Source: Tetrastigma voinierianum | Taxonomy: Eukaryota; Streptophyta; Magnoliopsida; Vitales; Vitaceae | Assembly (NCBI GenBank): GCA_016808115.1 | Contig: JAEQBH010009414.1 | Span: forward strand, 30,511 to 94,510 | Direction of reading: 5' to 3' | Length of the DNA: 64,000 nucleotides | In this document: positions 43,559-54,625 of the stretch, in pieces | Position numbering within the stretch: the stretch's first letter is position 1 | How the letters are laid out: each line of letters begins with the position of its first letter | Notes under the pieces: generated by a model | The model's input: only the letters and a program-made list of their open reading frames with translations | Told to the model about the DNA's origin: nothing | The model's database searches: none | Made by a program: the position numbers and the translations under genes

Positions 43559-44480
43559 TGAAACTACACATTGCTAGTCCCTTAGTAATGAAAGAAAGAA
43601 AGAGAGAGAGAGCAAACAAAATGATAACAAAATAATGTTCACAAAAAAATGGTATTTCACAAACAAAAGGTTGTGAATGAGTAATGCCTAACCCTAAGTA
43701 AGAATCATCAAACCCTTGTCCAATAACTATCATGAGAGAATGAATGCCATACAAAATTGAGTATTAAAAGAGCCTCCTTCTTTGCGAATTAACCAGAGAC
43801 CCTTGAAAACCCTAAGTGTTTATTTGATCAGTTCTCGACAATAAAGCGCTAAAGCGCACTCTCCCCAACTGGCTACTACCACGACTAGCATGCTAACCAG
43901 CCTAAATAGATCAGGACCCACCTCTTATTCCACAATTCTTTTTGCGTTGTAGGGTGCGTGCGAGAATCGACCTCACCAAAGTCCATGTAACGGGGATCTC
44001 TGGAGTGACTCCCAGCAATTAAGGCTTAGGGCACCAAGTCATAAAGTCTTTCCAACCCTGAGCTCTTGAGGGTTTCACCTGGACTTGAATGATTTGAAAC
44101 TCAGCTACAACTTAACTAAACTCCACCCATCCACCCATGTAGTGAACACAAAGTCGGTGACTCCCAGCCCAGAGTGAAGAGAGTTTGGGACAGGGCTTTA
44201 AAGAGCTTTAAAGCCATATACCTTAGACCGTGCTCGGGTTTCAAGGCAAAGTGTTGCAATTTTCTTCTTTTTCTTTTTCTTTTCTTTTTTTTTCCTTTTT
44301 TGGAAGGCGCATTGGCCTTCTTTCCACATGGGTCCTTAACTTTATTAAGGTGGTCAACGAAACTAGGGTGGGATTGTGCAAAGTAAAGGGAGAGGTTGGG
44401 CGGTTTTAGGGTTATTGAAGAGAAATCGGCATGTGCTCGGTGTGTGGTTAGCTAAAGGTGGAAGAAAAAGGGTCGAAAGC
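43559..44480 (-). other. 3' untranslated region of the nested Athila-like element
   Basis: Non-coding. GACTCCCAGCAATTAAGG and GGGCACCAAGTCATAAAG (about 44008-44045) are the reverse complement of the 3' UTR text at 29902 and 30058 in the other element. A CT-rich run (TTTTCTTTTTCTTTTC, about 44268-44296) is the counterpart of the GAAAAGAAAG block there. Confidence 0.65.
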
Positions 44481-46500
44481 AGCAAGAGTTCAGCTGATCA
44501 TCCACTTTCAGCTAAGCACGGAACCAATCTAACATCAATAGGGTGGAGCTGATGCTTCAATTTTCAAACCACAATTTAGTAACTGCAAAAAAATTTTTGG
44601 GTGAAAAATGGGTCGATAAGTAGGTGTATAGTATACTTGGCTTTATAGAAAGGAACCCATGAAACCCGCCCGAACATCAAAAATGAAACTGCTCAAAATA
44701 ATAACAAAAACATAAATACAAAAGCTACTTCTTACGCTAACTCTCTGACCCCGAACATCTCTCCAGTAATGTAAATGGGGCTCGGATTGGAAAGTTAGGG
44801 AAGGAAGTATTCCCTCATGATGAGATGTGATCGTTGTTGGATGGAGACTTGTAGAAGCTTTCCATCGACGCCTTATTCACTCAGTTTGGGCTTCAAATGA
44901 ACAAGTTAAGAAGAAAGAAAAGAGAGAGGAAAAAAAAAGTGACCGGTTAAGACATTTTGAAAATTACATTTTCATAATAATTTCAAAAGTGTTCTTTCTG
45001 GTCATATTTGGATTCTACACTCTCTAAGCTTTCCAACAGTACCAAAAACGCCTAAAACGGAGTTCGGATGAAAAAGTTATGAACGAAACAAAATCAGGAG
45101 GCAAAATAGGGGAGGGTAGCGAAAATTTCGCTGCCATAGCGAGTGGTATGGTAGCGAATTTTTAAACATAAGCGGAATTTTCATTGCGTCTGCGAATTTG
45201 TTATGTCTAATAGCGAAATTTTTTTATTTGTTTTTTGGAAAATAAAATAAAATATTTAATAATAAAAATAAAATAAAAGAAAGATTTTTAAAAAAATAAA
45301 AATAACAAATTTTTTTTTTAAAATTTTCAAAAATAAAATAATTAATAATAATAATAATAAAAAAACGTTTTTTTTTTTTTTTACCCTTACCTATTGTGCC
45401 TTTGTTTTGTCTTGACATGGGACTATGCGCATTTTCGCTATGCGAAAATTCAGCTAACAATTTCGCTACTTGCGAAAATTCGCAATTGTTCTTAGTGTCC
45501 ACTGATTGTCCTGTTCTTTGCCCCAACTGGCGATCTTGTCTGAGGCTTCAAAATTCATAAAGCGCAAAGTGTCTGAAAAATTCGGAAAAATTGCGAGAAG
45601 AGTGAAAAACGAAGCTAAAACAAAGATTAACTTAAAAATTAAATTCAAAATCTAAGAAGAAAAATTATAGAAATCATAATAAAAATATGATAAAATAAAA
45701 TAAAACAAAGAAAAATTAAAACAAAGTGGGGAGGCATTGCTCCCCCCCAAACGATCTCTAAGCCTTTGGAGGCTGGCACAGGCCGCGAGCTTAGAAATCT
45801 TAGGAGTTCGGTGCTCAATCGAGCAAGCACGAACGATGTTTGTGCCATCTGATGTAGTCAGCGCTTGATTTTTGATGTAGTGGCGAAGCTCTAACGGTGG
45901 CCGCTCAATTTCTTGAAGGCTTTTCAAGGCGAGCCGGTCTGGTGACGCAGTGGTGGATGCTTCGAGGGGTTGGTTGTAGTGCAGTGAAGGTAGAATATAC
46001 ACTTGAGTCGGTGGAGAGACTGCGCGGTGGAGCTTTTTAGTGGCAGGCGTAGCGGCTGGGGTTGATTCTATGGAAATGGTTTGAAACAAGCTCTTGGGGC
46101 TCTTCAACATTTCTTTTCACTGCTTTGCCCTCCTCGGTTATAAAGGAAGGATTTCTTCTTTCTTCTCCCTTGGAGAAGCTTGACAACCTGAAGTATCGAG
46201 GATTAGAGACAACCCTTCAGACATTTCAATAAAATCCTCTATAAGCCCCTGGTGTGGCTGTTGTTAACTTAGCCTCCTCTACCATAGTGTCACTTTGGCC
46301 TCCTCCTGCAGTGGACATTGACTCTTTGATTGATGAGGTCCAATGGAGTCTTGTAGGTTGTCCCGTTTTGCTCGAAGTCATTTTCAGCCCATCGATTTCT
46401 TGTCCAATTGTCTTCCATAGTGATAATTCTCTTATTCGAATGGGCATTAATGTCCTTGCTCTGCCACCCAGGAGTCATCCTTATCACGGGTAAGGTCGAA
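44481..46500 (-). other. Deleted interior of the nested element, no pol domains
   Basis: No RT, RNase H or integrase blocks are seen on either strand. Two clusters of the GCGAAA...TTTCGC motif (45115-45215 and 45425-45490) flank a poly-A/T low-complexity stretch (45230-45385), suggesting an embedded LTR scrap. The minus frame 46110-45652 (152 codons, Ser/Pro/Thr-rich) has no similarity I can name; it may be a remnant of the Athila second ORF. Confidence 0.4.
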
Positions 46501-47045
46501 TGGCTTGTTGAATGGAGCGATTATTGTGGTGGGCGGAGTGGCACGAGGATTGAAGCATAAAATGGAGGTTCGGGGGTGCATAATGTGGATGTCTTGGTTC
46601 CATGAGGTGGTGTGATTCCCTAACCATGGTTGTAAGTATTACCATATGGTGAACTCATCCATTGGTTTCTATAGTCCTCATGGACTATATTCCATTTTAA
46701 AAGGTTCCTCTCCACGGGTTCTTGACTTTGCCATGGTAGTTCACTGTAATCCCTCGTGGACATATATGCACTAGAAGGTTACCCACATACATGCTGACCA
46801 TATTGTCCCTCTTTCACGTTTGGGTCGAATTCAGCCCTTGATTTACAATCTCTAACTTGCTAGGCCCGACCTACTTGTGAGACGGAATGAGAAGCACGAA
46901 AGCAATCCTGCTGACCTTGTTTTTTTTTTTTTCACAGTGAATTGAAATAAAAGAAAATAATTGATAGTAATATAAAAGAAATTCACCAATACTTGTGATG
47001 AGGATCACAAGTGTTTCACAGCTCATCAAATGCACTTAGGCACCA
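46501..47045 (-). pseudogene. gag: Gag remnant of the nested Athila-like element
   Basis: On the minus strand SPYGNTYNHG followed by GITPPHGT (about 46655-46600) equals the APYGNTYN block of gag at 23680-23700. The preceding ~350 bases up to the primer site contain only faint gag text. Most of gag is missing. Confidence 0.5.
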
Positions 47046-47063
47046 TCCCCGGCAACGGCGCCA
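47046..47063 (-). promoter_or_regulatory. Primer binding site, perfect tRNA-Asp match
   Basis: On the minus strand TGGCGCCGTTGCCGGGGA is exactly complementary to the last 18 bases (with CCA) of plant tRNA-Asp(GTC). It lies two bases inside the 5' LTR end. Confidence 0.93.
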
Positions 47064-47065
47064 TT

Positions 47066-48508
47066 TGATTTGTCTTATGATAGGGTGATCGGAATCAACA
47101 AAATTTTATATCCTAAGTTCCTCCTGCTCTTGGCCAGCAAAAGCTCTTTTACCCAATATAGTAGTCTGAGATTCGAACACGGGGATGGGTTTTCTTCGTA
47201 CAAATGATTTAAGTGAAGTCAAAATGGTGAATTTAGTTTTGGATTTTTAGGTGGTGATAAAAGCAGGGTGTAATGGATTTAGCAAACTAAAGGAATTTAA
47301 ATAAAAATAAAATGCAGAAAAGTCTCCTTAAAAGTGTGGGGCCCTCTTGGATTGGAGTTCTAAAGGTCAGCGAGGAGGTCCTCGAGTCATTTCCTCGCGT
47401 TGGGAGGATGACATATAGTCTCATCTCTCAAAGCCGGATCTTCATTTACAGCTATAAAACCCTAACCAAAAAATAATTTTCCTTTTGAAAGATGGTGTTT
47501 GCGACGTGATGGTCACCAAATAGTGAAGAACAATTCTCCTTACTCACCTTACAATGATTAATAGAGGGTAACTAATGAATCTCGGTGGATGCAGCAGCCA
47601 GCATCCACTGAACCACTAAGATTACCAAATAAAGATTCGTTCGAGGTGAATCTAGGAGATTTAAACTGGGGATTCAAGAGCAAAAGCGCCGGTGCATACT
47701 GCGTGAAAAGCGGGGCCTCCGGCGGCCTTTAGATCTTGCGCAATGGCATACCTTGGAGGAAGGGCCTTGAGCATCCTGTGAGTTTGTCATCCTCGGAGGA
47801 GGTGTGTTTGGTAGTAGAAAGAGAAAGTAAGAGAAAGTGGAAAGAAAAAGGAAAGAGCGGGAAACGGGGTGAAGCTTCCCAGTGTGCGATGTGGAGTTGA
47901 GTATTTACAAACCCCTTGACTCTAGCTTATATAGTGTGCGGAAGCGAGAAATTCTGAACAAACCAAAACAAAGGCTATTACAAGGGTAGAAAGGAAAAAA
48001 CCAAGCAGTCGTTTGGATAAAAAAAACGAGACGAAGAATTTCGCTATGCATATGATTTTTAGCTATGATAGCCCAATTTTAAGCTATGATAGCGAAATTT
48101 ATTATCATAGCGAAAAATTTAACCATAAGCGAAAATTTTCGCTATGATCTGCCAGAAATTTTAAGCTATGCGAGATTTTTGGCTACCATTGCGAAAATTT
48201 CGCTATGCCATTCGCAGTACCGGCCTCCTCCCCTCCATCCTCGACTTGCTATTTCTTACATTTTATCACTCTTCTTTCCTCTTGGTCTACGATTTCACGA
48301 TGTTGAGTTTATTTCGAATTCTTCATGTTTGCATCGACTCAACAATTTTGGCATGATTAGCTCGCAAAAACTGCTAAATTTGCCACAAAATATGATCGGT
48401 AGTACAATAGGGACCCGAACATTTCAATTGGGTTAATTATAACAATTAGTACACAAAAAGTGCTCGAAACCTATTAAAAATAGGGCTCAAACTTTTGGGT
48501 ACTAATGA
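47066..48508 (-). repeat. 5' LTR of the nested Athila-like element
   Basis: It ends with AATCA on the minus strand (TGATT at 47066 plus) next to the primer site and starts ATTAGTACCCAAAAGT near 48506. It carries the palindrome zone at 48040-48215 and the GA-rich leader at about 47816-47860. Confidence 0.8.
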
Positions 48509-48812
48509 AAACTATCATTAAAAGAATATTAAAACATAGGAAGACTATTTTACTTACATTTTGGAGTTTTCTTATACTTAGGTACTATACATTATGGCAT
48601 TAAATTTTTTTCCTTTTAAGACTGTATATGGTTTTAATCCATTAACCCCTTTGGATTTATCTCCTTTACCTATGTTTGAGCATGTTCATCTAGATGGCAA
48701 AAAGAAAGACGAATTTGTTAAGCAGATTGATGAGAAGGAAAGACTCAACATCGAGCAAAGGACATAGCAATATGCCAAACAAGCTAACAAAGAGTGTTGT
48801 CAAGTCATTTCC
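48509..48812 (+). pseudogene. pol: Gypsy integrase, resumed C-terminal part
   Basis: Directly after the nested element the frame reads KNIKTWEDYF, EFSYT, then FPFKTVYGFNPLTPLDLSPL, FEHVHLDGKKKDEFVKQIDE, KERLNIEQRT and QYAKQANKE. This is the normal continuation of the gypsy integrase. It breaks off at about 48805. Confidence 0.85.
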
Positions 48813-48849
48813 TAAATTATCTAGTTTCCTTTCCTTATGGACGTTTAGG

Positions 48850-49244
48850 GTGTGAGTAGTTTAGGAAGATAAGTTAGTTCATTTTCTTGTTTTGGCCGAA
48901 TATTTACTTTCCTTTGTGGCTGAATTTTGTTTTGTTCTTCATACTTTTCGGCCTATTTAGAGGTGTGTTATCCTTGTTTTCTTCAGTTTATGATTTATAA
49001 AATTGAGAGTTAAAATTTCTCTTTAGTTCTTGAAAGAACTCTTTGAACTTATCGATTATTCTGTGGCGTTCATCAAGACTTACCAATTATATCTCCATCA
49101 CCCAGATTATAGGCGTCCTCATATACTAAGGTTCTTGCTTAACTATAAACATCGGTAGATCATCCATCCAAGCGAAGACTAGAGTGGTTCTTTCGAGATT
49201 AATTTGATCACATGTCTCATCACAAGTTGGCGTGATTCGTATCA
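48850..49244 (+). repeat. 3' LTR of the short-LTR gypsy element
   Basis: Partner of 33979-34374 (see there); it ends ATTCGTATCATT. The 40 bases before it (48810-48849) repeat the fragment at 17625-17668. Confidence 0.75.
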
Positions 49245-49247
49245 TTA

Positions 49248-49439
49248 GACTACTTTAATAATAAATACTTTGTAAAGAAAAAAACTATTCAAAATAAGAT
49301 TCGGTGATAAAGACATTTGAAGGGCAAGTGATCACTTTAGACTACTTTAATAATAAATATATTGTTAAAAAAAACTAATCAATTATAAAATAAGATTTCG
49401 TGAGAAAAGACATTTGAAGGACTACAAGTGATCACTTTA
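49248..49439. repeat. Tandem duplication, two ~95 bp units
   Basis: GACTACTTTAATAATAAATA...AAGTGATCACTTTA occurs at 49248-49339 and again at 49340-49439. A third partial copy is at 17255-17325. It borders the gypsy 3' LTR. Confidence 0.8.
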
Positions 49440-49787
49440 GATTGCTTATGCAGTGACAAAGCCAAGATTGAATCTCATGGGGCATTAATTGATGGATGTG
49501 GTGTTGTACCTTAAAGGTATAGGATTTTGAAGTTTCAAGAGGGCATAACCTAGGTCCTGCACTCAAATCTACATGCCCATGCTGGGCAAATTTTAGAGAG
49601 GTCATAGGCTTTGCCCCTATTCTTAGGCGCATTCTAAGTCATTATTAATAGGGATAATTGACAAGAATAATCTCACATTTGTCTCACCTTCTTTAATTAG
49701 TCTTACATTTCGATTAGTTGGGAATAAACATACCTTTGGGGGGTCCCTTCTCATTTTAGTCCTGAAAGACCGGTGACTGGCTAAAGG

Positions 49788-49822
<35 letters not shown>

Positions 49823-50660
49823 TCGTGGCACTCTTCCTCCGAAACACATTAATGGCTACTAATGCCCGCCGATTCTCCATCTTCCCTCACTTCACTTGTT
49901 GTGTTCTTCTTCTTCCCTCTGTAGCTCTCATCTGTCTCTCTTCTTCCTTAACGTTGTCTCTCTTTTTCTAATTATCTCGATGTTGTATTTCTCATCTCTT
50001 TTTTTCCCTCATGCCACCCAACTTTTGATCTTCTTTTCTTATTCCACCTTCTTTCTATCTCTCGTATCTCTTCTTCCCTCACCCCATCTTTTAATCTTCT
50101 TCTTCCACCTCCTTTCCTTTGTATTGAAGGTCTGTTTCGGTCTCTCTTTGATGCCATCGTGGTATCACTAAGAAAGGGGAGACATTTCAAAGTAGAAAAC
50201 ATCATTGCACATAAGGTAAATTGTTGTAATTTGGAAAAGTTGCAATTTTTACTTTCATTTGGTTGTTTGCAGTTTTTTCTTACATTAAGTTATAAATTTT
50301 TGATAGTCTGAATGTTGTGTTGGGGATTAATTAAGCTGTGAATTTTCTAATAATCCGAATGTTGAGAAGTGTGTAATAATTTTCCTTTTTTGTTGATTAA
50401 TAGTAGTTAGGATGTGTTTGAATATTAGCCATTTATGAATTTAAGCAGTGTTTTTGATTAATAGTAGTGATTTATAATAGTTAGATTGTGTGTGAATGCT
50501 GCTCAATTTTGAATTTAAATAGTGATGCATTGATAATAGTTGGGATTTATAGTTAATAGTTGTGCTTCAATAGTGTTAAGTAGTAATGTGTTGTTAATAG
50601 TTGGGATTTATAGTTGTTATGATGATGTTAATAGGTTTTTTTTGTTCAATTAAGTTATTC
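49440..50660. other. Left flank and probable terminal region of the MULE
   Basis: GGGATAATTGACAAGAATAA (49650) resembles the GGGATAA.TGACA start of terminal repeats of many plant Mutator-like elements. A run of about 29 A (49791-49819) and CT-rich text with TCTTCTTCCCTC (49905-50120) follow. No protein is supported before 50669. Confidence 0.4.
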
Positions 50661-50668
50661 TTTAAGAA

Positions 50669-51340
50669 ATGGAGGAAGTTACATTACAATTTTGGCATGG
50701 TGGATTGTTTAAGAAGAATTTAAATGAGTTGTAGTATTTAGGAGGTTAGGGGAGGGACCTTTCATGTTGATCCTGATGAACTGTGTTGCTTCTAGCTTGA
50801 AGAACTGGTCATAGAGTGTGGGCCACACATGAAAATTGATGAGATATATTACCTGATTCTAGGTGAAAGTCTAGATGAGGGGTTAAGGAAGGTTTATAAT
50901 GCTAAGGAGGTCTTGGAAATGAATGATATTGTTGTAGTAAATAGGTTCATTAACTTGTATGTGGTGTATGGAGTTGATGACCTAAATTTGTGCCCCTCAT
51001 TGGTGTATCGAGGAAAAGCTCCTAAAGAGGCTACTTGACCTCATGGAGCGACACCTAGGAGGCCACCCATCCACAAAAACCTGACCAACAAAGGAAAGGG
51101 AAAAAAAATGAGAAAGACTTCACTAGCTAAAAGACCAGAAAACCCTAACCCTGAGGAACCTAACAACCCTTTTCCACCTGGTACCCTTGAAAACCCTTCC
51201 TCAAAGAACCCTAACCCTGAGGAACCCATTGGAAATCCTAGAGAAAATCAACTAGATCCCTATTCAACCCCATTAGAAAATCAACAATTCCCACAAGAAA
51301 ACCAATCCACCCTACTTGAAACCCAATCTTAACTAACTCT
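50669..51340 (+). pseudogene. MULE transposase, N-terminal domain and linker
   Basis: MEEVTLQFWHGGLFKKNLNE opens at 50669, then a stop. FHVDPDELCCF is readable near 50770, and the frame 50829-51038 gives MKIDEIYYLILGESLDEGLR with VVVNRFINLYVVYGVDD. This is the N-terminal domain that precedes MuDR in plant MULEs. Next comes a linker with repeated NPNPEEP and NPSSKNPNPEEP (about 51140-51225), Pro/Glu/Asn-rich, as is usual. Confidence 0.7.
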
Positions 51341-53420
51341 CAATGAACCAAACCACCCTGAAAGCCAAAATGACAACCAGCCTTCAAATTATTATGACTA
51401 GTATGACTATACACCAGAGAGTCCTCTGACGTGGGATGATATAGTTAGTGAGATCTCTCCAAAGGAGGATAATGATCCAATTTATTAGTCTATTGTTGAA
51501 TTTGAAGAGAATGTTGAGAGTGATGTAGATATGGATGATTTGGTGGTAGAAGATGGAGTTTTTTTTCAGATCTTGAGAAGGATGTTGATGCTCAAGGTTT
51601 GAATACACATTAGGGGTTGATGAAGCTGATTCTAGTGATGAGGAGTATAGGATAACAAGAGACAAAGTCGAGGGGTTGCAATACCAAATTTAATGGTTAG
51701 CCGCAACGTATAGAAAGATGTAGGCGAGGTAGATTGGGGCTGGGAATGAAGCCTAGCACTTCTAGATCCAAGCAGGTAGGAACAACAATAACTAGCACTT
51801 GTAATCATTGTGCAAGTGGTTATGAAGAGAGTGATGATGAAATTCACACTCTATGTGACAATGAAGAAGAAGACATAAGTGAGAGGAGGAGGAGTTGGGG
51901 GTTGGTTGTGAATGAGAACATAAGCTTCTTAACATTTCGGTGGAAATTAGGATTTAAATTTTCCGATGAGATGCATTTAAGGGGCGGGTTGCTAAGTTCT
52001 GATCATCGAGGTAAATTTTAGCTTTGTTGTAAGCAGAATAGAGCGACAAAGACTTGGGGTGCGGTGTATGACATCTTTTAGTTATCACGCATCTTGGGAC
52101 TCAAGGGCTTGTTTTATTGTAAGAATCATTAAATGGTGAGCATAGTTGTAATAGAAATATGGATGTCAACAAGCAAATGAAGTCGACATGGCTTGCTAAG
52201 CAGTTTCTTGAAGTTTTAAAGGCGAATCCCACTAGCCTTGACTAAAATTGTTGAGACGGAGTTAAGGAGGTATATAAGGTGATTATTAAGAAGGCTCTTG
52301 CATATAGGTAAAATATTATGCACATAAAAAAGCTTCATGGGTCTATCACGAGAGCATTATAACAAGCTTGTAAAAGTATTTGGAAGCCGCAAGGATTCAG
52401 CCAAAAAACTTATGTGTTATTGGTGACTAATCCATGCAAAACAAAAACCTTCTCTCGATTTTTCGGAAATTTGTTTGTTTGTTTTGATGGGCCGAAAGGA
52501 AGTGGTTGGAAGGTTATAGGAAGCTGATATGTGTTGATGCCTGTTTTTTGAAAACTTTCCTTGGTGGACAGTTGTTGGTTGTTGTGGGGAGGGATGGTAT
52601 TAATGATTAAGTCGCCTGCAATAGCATAGCGGCGTTGGAGGTGAGAATAATGATTCATGGGGAGTGGTTTCATTGAGTTGAAGAAGTGTTTAGGATTGGA
52701 TGAAAGCTGATGAGGGTTGCGTTAATATCTTATGAGTATCATGCCATTATCAATGTTGTTGCAATGCCACTTCCCATTATAAACATAAACAACATGCAAA
52801 TGCACATTTTGTCGGTACCTGAGTCTTTCAAGGGGGATGAAATGAAGATACTGTTTTGGAAGGTTGCCAAGGCATATAACATAGCATAGTACAATGAAGC
52901 AATGGATGACTTAGAGAAAGTGTTGCAATTTATTTCTATTTTTAGAGTGAGTAATCGAGTCTTGTAGGGTATATATGAAGACACACAAAGCTAATGTGAT
53001 CATGAACAACATTCTTGACACCTTGATAGTTGCATAATTATCTGAGGGACCTGACATCAATATACATGTTGAAGATAAAAAACGACACTCTCATGCCTGA
53101 TTGGTCTTCGAAGACGAGATGGAGGAAAGTTCCTCTTGTGGTACATGCCTTAGAACACAAGCGAGGATTAGAAATAGAAAAAGAAGAACATAGCGCTTCC
53201 CAATTCATACATTAACCTAATCTTCCAAGTGAATCACAAAATGGACAGTCTTTCCATAGACCTTAATGCCAGATGTTGTACTTACCGGAAATTGGATTTG
53301 TGTGGCATACCTTGTTGTCATGCAATCTCATAAATTTTCTTCATTCACAAGAATGCTAAATACACTTGTGGATGATTGTTGTTATAAAGGCACCTTACAA
53401 GAGCTTATGTAAGATCCATC
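51341..53420 (+). pseudogene. MULE transposase core and SWIM finger (decayed)
   Basis: KLGFKFSDEMHLRGG (about 51945-51985) is a MuDR-type DNA-binding block, though damaged. At 52524-52612 LICVDACFLKTFLGGQLLVV and VGRDGIND hold the first Asp of the DDE transposase. WFH.VEEV follows. Near 53274-53320 RCCTYRKLDLCGIPCCHAI is the SWIM zinc finger, with the second Cys of the usual C-x-C replaced by Tyr. Stops and shifts are numerous. The protein would cut and paste the element in the nucleus; this copy cannot. Confidence 0.8.
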
Positions 53421-54439
53421 CCCCCCTTGTTGTAAAACTCGAGAAAATTAATTTTTACGAAAAAGGGTAAAATGGTAATTTAGGTCAAATCCAGAAATTT
53501 TCTGGAATCTTGGATGACAAAATGGACTTCAGATTTGGAATCGTCTGCATGAAATCTAGCTACCCGTCGAATTTCGTCAGTGAGATAATAGTAGAGATTT
53601 CACATTTTTCGAGGCACGGAGAGGAGTGCGGGACACTTGTCACTTTATGAGTGGCTCAAGAGATGCCACGTGTCCTGGGTAGAATGGGTGAACAATGAGG
53701 CGAAATTGGGGGTCTCATGGGACACACTGAGCATGTGCATTTGGAGGAAAATCAAGCAGTAGATGGATAAAGGGATAAGGTAATCGAAGTAATGAAATTT
53801 ATGTAGGGTGACATGTGGCCAGAGGAATCTTTCTCTCTTGTGAAACGACTAATCGATTGAGTGGGAAAGAGAGAGAGAAAGCAAGAGGAGAGAGAGAAAA
53901 GGGGAGTTTAGATAGAAGCTCTGCCTTCTCTCTAGAATTCTGACGATCGGTCAAACCGAACTGGCGACGAAGCAAAGTTGGTCCCCAGCTACTTGAGAGC
54001 TACGTGTAGATGCAGGTATTGGGGAGTTTCGAAAAACTCGGGAGTGGGGTTCTTCTCCTACTTTGGTTATTTTGGCTTAAGAGCCATTGATTGAATGGAT
54101 GGTGTGAGGGCGAGTGATGGCCTTTTGATCGATCTAAAACCTTTGGGTTAAATGTTGGAAATTTTAGGACCAGAGCTTTGGATCGTTCTAGGCGATTCTT
54201 GGTTGGAAATGGTCCTTGTATGCTATTGTTGTATGCTATTGTAGTGTTTGAATAACATGCAAATTGTGTGTTTATATGTTTTTTATATGTTTGAATAACA
54301 TGTTGTGTGTAAATTTTGTTAATATACCATGCTTGATATATTAACATGTATTATATGGAAATATAATGCATTTCATATACACTTAAGGCACAAGAGCTTT
54401 GATGAGTGTGAGTGCATGACAAATAAAATCAGAGGGTTG

Positions 54440-54625
54440 TCCAAAAATTGATTTTTTTTTTGTATACTTATTCAAATAGAAATTTATCGGAAAGTTGTCC
54501 GAAGAATTGTGTTGGGAAATCGTCTAACAATTCACGTCGAAGAGGCCCATGAATTGTTTTGGAGTGCCAGTAAATCACCTCCGATGATTGTCCAACGTAT
54601 TTATATCGGAGGGTTGCCACAATTA
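54440..54625 (+). repeat. Short degenerate repeats in the chromovirus LTR
   Basis: A 30-35 bp unit around GGAAAGTTGTCCGAAGAATT recurs about five times in varied form (AAATCGTCTAACAATTC, GATGATTGTCCAACGTATT, GAGGGTTGCCACAATT). The same series is in the 3' LTR at 63450-63635. Confidence 0.6.

Larger units (their letters stand above)
42137..48508 (-). mobile_element. Athila-like element nested in the integrase, non-autonomous
   Basis: Two LTRs of the TGATTAGT family in minus orientation (5' LTR 47066-48508, 3' LTR 42137-43558), with a perfect tRNA-Asp primer site at 47046-47063. Between them only a gag remnant, AT-rich spacer and 3' UTR are seen. The integrase frame of the host element stops at the left edge and resumes at the right edge. 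Possible target duplication GAGAG (42132-42136) against GAAAA (48509 on) is weak. It could only have moved using proteins from a complete relative. Confidence 0.8.
33979..49244 (+). mobile_element. Ty3/gypsy element with short LTRs, carrying two nested insertions
   Basis: Two similar ~395 bp sequences (33979-34374 and 48850-49244) flank gag, a zinc knuckle, protease, RT, RNase H and integrase in gypsy order on the plus strand. The RT is interrupted at 37500 by a solo LTR and the integrase at 42136 by an Athila-like element. Removing both leaves about 5.8 kb, a normal size. The domain wording fits a common plant chromovirus-type gypsy, but no chromodomain is seen here. Confidence 0.8.
49650..53430 (+). 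mobile_element. Mutator-like element (MULE), truncated by the chromovirus
   Basis: It contains the N-terminal MULE domain, an acidic/Pro-rich linker, the MuDR-type domain, a DDE transposase block and a SWIM-like finger, in that order on the plus strand. Its 3' end is lost where the chromovirus LTR begins at 53431. Confidence 0.7.

Noticed and set aside
45652..46110. 152-codon minus-strand frame
   Set aside because: It lies on the coding strand of the nested Athila-like element, but I recognise no domain; composition is Ser/Pro/Thr-rich and it merges into AT-rich text. Not claimed as a gene.
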